Assembly: GCA_900769665.1 (NCBI GenBank)
Contig: CAAGHL010000010.1
Coordinates: 1-21,538 of the forward strand
DNA: 21,538 nt
From: Clostridia bacterium
GTDB lineage: Bacteria; Bacillota; Clostridia; Christensenellales; CAG-314
Direction: 5' to 3'
Shown: positions 16,415 through 21,538 of the stretch, one piece after another
How the letters are laid out: each line of letters begins with the position of its first letter
How positions within the stretch are numbered: position 1 is the stretch's first letter
Program-made: the position numbers and the translations under genes
Notes under the pieces: generated by a model
Told to the model about the DNA's origin: nothing
Database searches by the model: none
Seen by the model: only the letters and a program-made list of their open reading frames with translations

Positions 16415-16442
16415 TTGTTTTTTTGTGGTTTTATGGTAAAAT
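16415..16442 (+). promoter_or_regulatory. Promoter of the LacI-family gene
   Basis: TTGTTT (16415-16420) and TAAAAT (16437-16442) are separated by 16 nt and lie 33 nt before the GTG start at 16476. No palindrome like those at 588 and 7204 is present, so clear autoregulation is not seen. The preceding gap (16256-16414) holds an A/C-only tract (about 16308-16330) and no gene. Confidence 0.6.
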
Positions 16443-16475
16443 AGAACTAAAGATATTTTTAGTGGGTGAGATTGA

Positions 16476-17477
16476 GTGAAAGTTACAATCAAGGATATTG
16501 CCGAAGCAAGCGGCGTGTCGGCAACGACGGTGTCGCTGATACTCAACAACAAGGAAGTGCGCACCTCGCCGGAAACCAAGAAAAAGGTTTTGGAAACGGC
16601 TCGTAAGCTCAATTATGTGCCAAATTCGTTGGCGGTGGGGCTTATCACCAAGCGCACAAATACGATAGGACTTATTTTGCCGGACATTTCCAACATGTTC
16701 TTCTCCCAAATGGCGAAGCAATTGGAAAACTTGCTTGTCAAGCGCGGTTACGCACTGTTTTTGTGCGACACCAACGACAGCGACAAGGAGCAAGCAATGT
16801 ACCTGCGTTTGCTGTCGGCGCATGCAGTGGACGCGCTTGTGCTGTGCATTGCCAATGACACAGACGAGTCCCTCAAGCAACTGCAAGGCTTCCGCATGAA
16901 CGGCATACCCGTTGTTGCCTTTGACCGTTTCAGCGACAAGATGGATTGTCCGCTTGTTGCCACCGACAACGTGGAAAGCGCCAAAAACATCGTGCAACAC
17001 CTTGTGGACAACGGACACACGCGTATTGCATGTATTTCCGAGCCTGTCCGCAAGAGTTACTCCTCCCGTTTGGAAGGATACAAACAAGCGCTTGCGCAAA
17101 ACGGCATACAATACGACCCGAAACTTGTCATGCAGGGCGACTACCGCTACGAAAGCGGCTACGAGTGCGCCAAACAACTGCTGGCGGAACACCCCACGGC
17201 AATATTTGCGTGCAACGACATGATGGCTTACGGCGTGTACAAGGCGGTGGAGGAAAACGGACTGAAAATCCCCGACGATATTTCCGTTGTGGGGTTCGAC
17301 GACTTGATGTTTTCTTCGACAATGTCCGTGCCTCTTACCACCGTCAGACAAGACGTGGACGGCATGTGCGAAAAGATATGCAACCTTGTGTGCGACGCCA
17401 TCGACGGCAAGTTTACCAAGGAAAAGTTTGCCTACACGGCGACGGCGGCATATCGTGACAGCGTGAGAAAAATTTGA
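16476..17477 (+). CDS. LacI-family transcriptional repressor
   Basis: This 333-residue protein has an N-terminal helix-turn-helix (residues 4-25, IKDIAEASGVSATTVSLILN) and a hinge (LNYVPNSLAVGL), followed by a periplasmic-binding-like effector domain beginning NTIGLILPDISNMFFSQMAK. Late motifs FACNDMMAYGVYKAVEENGLKIPDDISVVGFDD are standard for the family. It binds DNA as a dimer and releases on sugar binding. The start is GTG with GGGTGAG 5 nt upstream. The perfect palindromes at 588-607 and 7204-7219 have the central CG expected of its targets. It lies just before a glycosidase gene, fitting a local carbohydrate regulator. The effector is unknown. Confidence 0.93.
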   Translation: MKVTIKDIAEASGVSATTVSLILNNKEVRTSPETKKKVLETARKLNYVPNSLAVGLITKRTNTIGLILPDISNMFFSQMAKQLENLLVKRGYALFLCDTNDSDKEQAMYLRLLSAHAVDALVLCIANDTDESLKQLQGFRMNGIPVVAFDRFSDKMDCPLVATDNVESAKNIVQHLVDNGHTRIACISEPVRKSYSSRLEGYKQALAQNGIQYDPKLVMQGDYRYESGYECAKQLLAEHPTAIFACNDMMAYGVYKAVEENGLKIPDDISVVGFDDLMFSSTMSVPLTTVRQDVDGMCEKICNLVCDAIDGKFTKEKFAYTATAAYRDSVRKI

Positions 17478-17552
17478 CAACTACCTATGCGGGACGAAGC
17501 GCGGCAATTTGTCGGCAAACGCTCCGCAAAATTATTTACGGATACAAGACTT

Positions 17553-19859
17553 ATGAAAAAGACAGTAAAAACATCGGGCGCGGACGAGCGTACCCCGTCC
17601 AAATCGGAATATTTTTCTTGGATAAACAACACCAACGAAGGCTCGACGGAAGAGCAAACGTTGGCAAACTTGGCGTACTTCAAGTACCTAAAAGACACCT
17701 GCGGCATGCAACTTGACATCTACGCATGGGACGCAGGCAACCTTGACGGTGCCGAGGGTACCTACGAGCGTATCGACGGCGAAAAAATCACTGCGCAGTA
17801 CCCCGACGGATACGGCAAAGTGGTGGATGCCGCCAAACAAATGGGTACTCGTATGGGCGTTTGGGGCGGCGCCGACGGCTACGGCAATACCCCTGCCGAG
17901 GCAACCGCACGCCGAAAAATGCTTGTAAACCTTTGCAAGGAATACAACTGGGCGTTGTTCAAGTTCGACGCCGTTTGCGGACCGCTACGTGCCGACAAGC
18001 GCGAGGAATTTGCCAAAACCATGCGTGAGTGTCGTAAGTACAGTCACGACCTTATTTTGCTCAATCACCGCAACGACCTAGGCGAAACGGAAAAGTACGC
18101 AACCACTTTTTTGTGGGAAGGTATGGAAACGTATGTGGACGTGCACGGCGTAAACCACGTTACTGCGCCGCACAACCGCGCGTATATGTTCTTCCGCGGA
18201 CACACTCCGCAAAACAAACGCCTTACAGAGGACCACGGTGTGTGCATTTCCTCGTCGGTGGACTTTTTCGAGGACGATCTTGTATATCAAGCGTTCAATC
18301 GTTGTCTTATTCTCGCACCGGAAATCTACGGCAATCCGTGGCTCATGCGCGACGACGAATTGGCAAAACTTGCACGCGTGTTCAACCTGCACCGCAAGTA
18401 TCGCGACATACTGATAAATGCCAAAACGCTAGGCAAGCCCTACGGCAACAACGCCGTTTCACGCGGCGACGACAAACGTCGGTTTATCGCTACGGGTAAC
18501 GCAAGTTGGAAGGATAAAACCATCACAGTCACCCTCAACAAAGCCGTAGGTTTGGCGCAGTGCGACAAAGTAGCGGTGGCGTTGCATTTCCCCTACGAGC
18601 AATTTATCGGCGAGTTTGACTACGGCAGCAAGGTTAAAATCACATTGCCTGCGTTCCGCGCTACACTCATCGAAGTTTGCGATGCAACCGTTGCCACGTC
18701 CATGCCCAAAAACGCCGTGTACGAAGTATTGCACGAAACGGACGGCGTAGTGGACGTAATCAACCTACTTGACGGCACGGTAAACGGACAAACGGCGCAC
18801 AACCTGATGTTGGCTTCTCCTGTCAAGATTGGTCGCTTAAAGCCAGTTAGTGTACCGTCCAACGCACAAAAGCTGTACGAAACGGCTTGTTTCGGTGTGG
18901 ACAACGACAGCTTGGAACATCGCTCATTGCTACGCTCGGGCGAAACGGCAATACCGCAAGTGCAAGCTTGCAGAGATATGTTCTTCCGTCAGCCGTCCTA
19001 CGTGGCAAGGGGTATCGAGTGCAGTATTCCTTTTGACGGCAACCCCGACACCGTGTTCGACACCAAGTCGCGCGCCTACTCCGGCGGACATCGCATAAAG
19101 GGCGGTTGCTTGCGTGTTGACTTCGGCAAAACCATCCGCGCCGACCGTGTGGAAATAGAGTACTTTGACGGCTTGCAAAATCCGCCTCACGTATTCTTTG
19201 AGCAAAGGGTTACGGACAACGTCGAGATATCTTCCGACCTACAAAATTGGTCGCATGCGCCCTTGAAAGATGTGCAAAACCTTGGCGAGTACGACCTACA
19301 TTACTACGACTACTACGTGGACAAATCGTCCTACAACCACGGTTTGCGCAAAAAGTTTGTCGTGGCAACCCCTGCGGCGTTCAGGTATTTGCGCATTGCC
19401 GAACCCGTCGACCGTATCTTTACCATAAAGGCATACAAGGGCGACAAGGAAATCGCCTTGACCAATCCGCACCTTACCAATTTGTTTGCCCATTACAACG
19501 CAAACAGCACTGTTGCGGTAAGCGCAGGCAATGTCACCGTGCCGCAACAGTTGCCCATGCACCCCTACTTGGCAGTTGCCGTGGAGGGAGTGACGGGCGA
19601 AGAAGGCGTAAGCGTGGTGGCGCAGATGGACGGCAAACTACTTCCGTTCCCCTCCCGTGCGCCTGCCTACCCTGCCAACCCCTACGAGTGGCGTGTGGCG
19701 GCGGTGGACGGCAACTACACGTTCTTCCTGCCCGTGACGGAAGATATGAAGGGCAAACGCATACGCATTTTCGCTTCCTTTGCCAACCAAAGCGTACCCG
19801 TCGACGTGTATTTGTGCGACGGCAACGGTGTAAGAAAGGGCGAAGTTGTAAAAATTTAG
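17553..19859 (+). CDS. GH36/GH27-like glycosidase with C-terminal discoidin-like domain
   Basis: The protein has 768 residues and no signal peptide, so it is probably cytoplasmic. The N-terminal TIM barrel carries YFSWINNTNEGSTEEQTLAN, LDIYAWDAG, MGVWGGADGYG, ALFKFDAVCG and LILLNHRNDLGE. The K-x-D in FKFDAVCG (Asp139) fits the nucleophile motif of the alpha-galactosidase clan GH-D. ISSSVDFFEDD (Asp237) may supply the acid/base. About 477-630 looks like an F5/8-type (discoidin) carbohydrate-binding domain, and about 640-768 is beta-rich. An alpha-galactosidase or alpha-N-acetylgalactosaminidase role is plausible but not proven. I start at 17553, with GGAT 8 nt upstream; the earlier ATG at 17487 has no ribosome site and adds 22 residues unlike the rest. 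It follows the repressor gene by 75 nt and may be cotranscribed with it. Confidence 0.72.
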   Translation: MKKTVKTSGADERTPSKSEYFSWINNTNEGSTEEQTLANLAYFKYLKDTCGMQLDIYAWDAGNLDGAEGTYERIDGEKITAQYPDGYGKVVDAAKQMGTRMGVWGGADGYGNTPAEATARRKMLVNLCKEYNWALFKFDAVCGPLRADKREEFAKTMRECRKYSHDLILLNHRNDLGETEKYATTFLWEGMETYVDVHGVNHVTAPHNRAYMFFRGHTPQNKRLTEDHGVCISSSVDFFEDDLVYQAFNRCLILAPEIYGNPWLMRDDELAKLARVFNLHRKYRDILINAKTLGKPYGNNAVSRGDDKRRFIATGNASWKDKTITVTLNKAVGLAQCDKVAVALHFPYEQFIGEFDYGSKVKITLPAFRATLIEVCDATVATSMPKNAVYEVLHETDGVVDVINLLDGTVNGQTAHNLMLASPVKIGRLKPVSVPSNAQKLYETACFGVDNDSLEHRSLLRSGETAIPQVQACRDMFFRQPSYVARGIECSIPFDGNPDTVFDTKSRAYSGGHRIKGGCLRVDFGKTIRADRVEIEYFDGLQNPPHVFFEQRVTDNVEISSDLQNWSHAPLKDVQNLGEYDLHYYDYYVDKSSYNHGLRKKFVVATPAAFRYLRIAEPVDRIFTIKAYKGDKEIALTNPHLTNLFAHYNANSTVAVSAGNVTVPQQLPMHPYLAVAVEGVTGEEGVSVVAQMDGKLLPFPSRAPAYPANPYEWRVAAVDGNYTFFLPVTEDMKGKRIRIFASFANQSVPVDVYLCDGNGVRKGEVVKI

Positions 19860-19888
19860 TTGAAATCGCACTTGGGTTGTGATACAAT
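19860..19888 (+). promoter_or_regulatory. Promoter of the sugar-kinase gene
   Basis: TTGAAA (19860-19865) and TACAAT (19883-19888) are spaced by 17 nt, starting right after the stop codon of the upstream glycosidase. GATACAAT (19881-19888), which contains the -10 box, forms a perfect inverted repeat with ATTGTATC (19910-19917). It could be a repressor site or a hairpin at the start of the transcript. The transcript would start near 19895. Confidence 0.7.
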
Positions 19889-19938
19889 GACGGTAAGTTG
19901 TGCTTTGTTATTGTATCGACAGACTAACGCCGATTTTT

Positions 19939-20010
19939 GGCGGTTGTAATGCTGCCATCATTGGCGGTTGCAACAACGTCATCTTTGTTGGTTGTAATGC
20001 CGTCATCGGA
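19939..20010 (+). repeat. Three contiguous 24-bp tandem repeats in the kinase leader
   Basis: Three contiguous 24-bp units (19939-19962, 19963-19986, 19987-20010) share GGTTG[T/C]AA[T/C] and [C/T]CATC. Read in the frame starting at 19939, they give GGCNAAII, GGCNNVIF and VGCNAVIG, then LSI and a TAA at 20020-20022. Several differences are synonymous (TGT/TGC, AAT/AAC), which hints at past or present translation. The frame could start at a GTG (19900) to give a 40-residue peptide, but its ribosome site is weak. There are no spacers, so it is not a CRISPR array. Confidence 0.65.
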
Positions 20011-20039
20011 TTGAGTATCTAACATAAAGGTAGATTGTT

Positions 20040-21113
20040 ATGGAAAACGTTACAAAAGAGTATTTCAGCGCGGCAAAACGCTTTTTGCCAAATTGCCAAG
20101 TAACCGACGTGCGCCCTTACGGCGAAGGTCACATCAACAAAACGTTGCTTGTCACCACGCCCGACAAGCGCTACATCATGCAAAGGATGAACACCGACAT
20201 TTTCCCCGACAGCAAGGGGCTTATGTCCAACATCGTGTACGTGACAAATTCACTCAAGCAACAAGGCGTGGAAACCCTCGAAGTGGTGTACACCGATGAC
20301 GGACAACCATACTTGCAAGCCGCCGACGGCAACTACCGTATGTACAAGTTTATCGAAAACACCGTAACTTTCCAAACGGTCACGGACAAGCAAGTGTTTT
20401 TCAACAGCGGCAAGGCGTTTGGAAGATTCCAAAACTATTTGGCAAAGTTTGACGCGTCGGTGTTGGTGGAAGTCATACCGCATTTCCACGATACGCCCAA
20501 GCGCATGAGTGACTTTGTTGCGGCAGTCAATGCCGACAAATTTGGCTTGGCAAAAACTTGCCAAAAGGAAATCGACTTTGTGATGTCCCGTATCGATACC
20601 GTTGGCAAAATCGTCGACGGGCTTGCCGACGGCAGTATTCCTTTGCGCGTGACCCACAACGACACCAAGCTAAACAACATACTTATGGACGCAACCACCC
20701 ACGAGGCGCGCGCCGTAATCGATTTAGATACAATCATGCCCGGTTCCATGCTGTACGACTTCGGCGACAGTATTCGTTTCGGCGCAAGCACTGCGGCGGA
20801 GGACGAGCAAAATCTCGACAAGGTTCACTTCGACATCGGCTCTTTCGAGGCGTACGCCAAGGGGTTTGTCGGCGAGGTGAAGGACAGCATTACGGACAAA
20901 GAGGCGGAGTTGTTGCCTTACTCGGCGTACTTGATGACGTTGGAGTGCGGTTCTCGTTTCTTGGCGGACTACCTCAGCGGCAGTACCTACTTTGCAACCA
21001 AGTATCCCGAACACAACCTTGTACGCGCACGCACGCAGTTTGCCCTTGTTGCCAAACACGAGCAAAACTTCGACAAAATGGCGGCAATAGTTGCGAAAAT
21101 TTTGGGTAAGTAG
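20040..21113 (+). CDS. nahK: Aminoglycoside-phosphotransferase-fold sugar kinase, N-acetylhexosamine 1-kinase-like
   Basis: This 357-residue cytoplasmic kinase has an APH/choline-kinase fold. The N-terminal GEGHINKTLLV forms the nucleotide-binding loop. The catalytic loop is HNDTKLNNIL (His206, Asp208, Asn213 region), followed by the metal-binding VIDLDTIMPG (Asp228/Asp230) and YDFGDSIR (Asp240/Asp243). This set closely resembles NahK, which phosphorylates GlcNAc and GalNAc at the 1-position in the lacto-N-biose/galacto-N-biose pathway. No GH112 phosphorylase or epimerase gene is in the window, so the pathway assignment is tentative. It has its own promoter and a repeat-bearing leader; the ribosome site is AAAGGTAG. 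A good terminator follows, so it is probably monocistronic. Confidence 0.82.
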   Translation: MENVTKEYFSAAKRFLPNCQVTDVRPYGEGHINKTLLVTTPDKRYIMQRMNTDIFPDSKGLMSNIVYVTNSLKQQGVETLEVVYTDDGQPYLQAADGNYRMYKFIENTVTFQTVTDKQVFFNSGKAFGRFQNYLAKFDASVLVEVIPHFHDTPKRMSDFVAAVNADKFGLAKTCQKEIDFVMSRIDTVGKIVDGLADGSIPLRVTHNDTKLNNILMDATTHEARAVIDLDTIMPGSMLYDFGDSIRFGASTAAEDEQNLDKVHFDIGSFEAYAKGFVGEVKDSITDKEAELLPYSAYLMTLECGSRFLADYLSGSTYFATKYPEHNLVRARTQFALVAKHEQNFDKMAAIVAKILGK

Positions 21114-21179
21114 TTGTGTACTCGGTACGTCGCAACAATGTCGTTTTACAAGCAACGAAATACATTTAATACCAAACAA

Positions 21180-21215
21180 ACGGAGCTGTCGCAGTATGAT
21201 GACAACTCCGTTTTT
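21180..21215 (+). terminator. Rho-independent terminator after the sugar kinase
   Basis: CGGAG (21181-21185) pairs with CTCCG (21206-21210) and TGTC (21187-21190) with GACA (21201-21204) around one mismatch, with TTTTT (21211-21215) directly after the stem. A at 21180 can also pair with the first T. It ends the + strand transcript. Confidence 0.88.
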
Positions 21216-21394
21216 GTAATAAATTTTCTAATACGTATTGCTTTTTTGCGTACAAAAACTGTATTGATGTTGTTTCGTTTGCCGTCAAACTAGTGAAATC
21301 ATTAGGCAAAAAACCGGAGCGGTATCTTGGTTGTTATGTCTATTGAAAAAACTGTTATACGGTCTTTCATAGCAAGCACCTGTTTTGAGCATAG

Positions 21395-21421
21395 AAAAAG
21401 CCGAGCATTATTCGCCCGGCT
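21395..21421 (-). terminator. Rho-independent terminator of the minus-strand gene
   Basis: Read on the minus strand, AGCCGGGC and GCTCGGCT form an 8-bp stem (one G-U) around a 7-nt loop GAATAAT, followed by a five-T run. The stop codon of the upstream minus-strand gene lies in the loop, so the hairpin overlaps the end of the coding sequence. Confidence 0.8.
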
Positions 21422-21538
21422 GATTCTTCTTTTTGCCGTCTAAATCGACTTTTATGCCGAAATATTCGTTAGAAAAGAACAATACGAACTCTAACTTATC
21501 GTCAGGGTTCGTATTATTCACTAATGGCGGAGCGTTAG
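21408..21538 (-). CDS. 3' end of a minus-strand gene of unknown function (partial)
   Basis: A minus-strand frame is open from the window edge to a TAA at 21408-21410, coding 42 residues that include LEFVLFFSNEYFGIKVDLDG and end in KKKNQPGE. A strong terminator overlaps its stop, which is good support that this is a genuine gene end. It converges on the sugar-kinase gene. I do not recognise the family; its beginning lies outside the window. Confidence 0.68.
   Translation of the reverse strand, partial: NAPPLVNNTNPDDKLEFVLFFSNEYFGIKVDLDGKKKNQPGE

Noticed and set aside
16431..17480. 349-codon open frame on the minus strand
   Set aside because: It mirrors the LacI-family gene almost exactly and shows His/Val-rich mirror composition without any recognisable motif.
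17487..17552. Earlier ATG for the glycosidase
   Set aside because: No ribosome site precedes it and the extra 22 residues use codons (CGG, TTA, AGA) that are rare in the rest of the gene.
19939..20010. CRISPR array
   Set aside because: The three 24-bp units are directly contiguous with no spacers, and no cas gene is present.

Overview
The window looks like chromosomal DNA from an uncultured, gut-type Clostridia/Firmicutes bacterium. The evidence is Gram-positive style lipoprotein and surface-protein signals, near-consensus sigma-A promoters, strong Shine-Dalgarno sites, LacI-family regulation, and an ABC sugar importer with no ATPase of its own. Taxonomy below class level is a guess. Almost all genes are on the + strand. 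I see no rRNA, tRNA, CRISPR array, transposase or phage gene.

Layout. (1) Bases 1-120 hold the end of an unknown gene, followed by an AT-rich gap. (2) A strong promoter (548-576) overlain by a perfect 20-bp LacI-type palindrome (588-607) leads into a five-gene operon (865-6505): Gfo/Idh/MocA oxidoreductase, lipoprotein sugar-binding protein, nucleoside-hydrolase-family protein and two MalF/MalG-type permeases. (3) About 870 bp without a convincing gene (6506-7376) carries repeats and a second LacI-type palindrome (7204-7219). (4) Two large secreted proteins follow. The first (7377-9698) is an anchored carbohydrate-binding/MBG-repeat protein. The second (9967-14457) is a 1,496-residue protein that reads like two exported proteins joined in frame: an N-terminal binding protein with a C-terminal membrane anchor, then a lipoprotein glycosidase-like part. 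(5) Next come ribokinase, a YesL-like membrane protein, a LacI-family repressor and a GH36/GH27-like glycosidase with a discoidin-like domain. (6) An N-acetylhexosamine-1-kinase-like kinase has its own promoter and a leader with three 24-bp tandem repeats. (7) The window ends with two convergent terminators and the 3' end of a minus-strand gene.

Together this reads as a carbohydrate-utilisation locus. Surface proteins bind and probably cleave a glycan or glycoconjugate. The ABC importer takes up the product, and cytoplasmic enzymes (glycosidase, nucleoside-hydrolase-like protein, oxidoreductase, ribokinase, hexosamine kinase) process it. The LacI-family protein is the obvious candidate to bind the two matching palindromes. 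The substrate cannot be read from the sequence; alpha-galactosides or N-acetylhexosamine-containing glycans, and ribosides, are possibilities.

The most unusual points are the double-anchored fused protein, an intergenic RNA region (9850-9947) that could hide a perfect but apparently start-less Shine-Dalgarno sequence in two competing hairpins, and the codon-phased 24-bp repeats ahead of the kinase.
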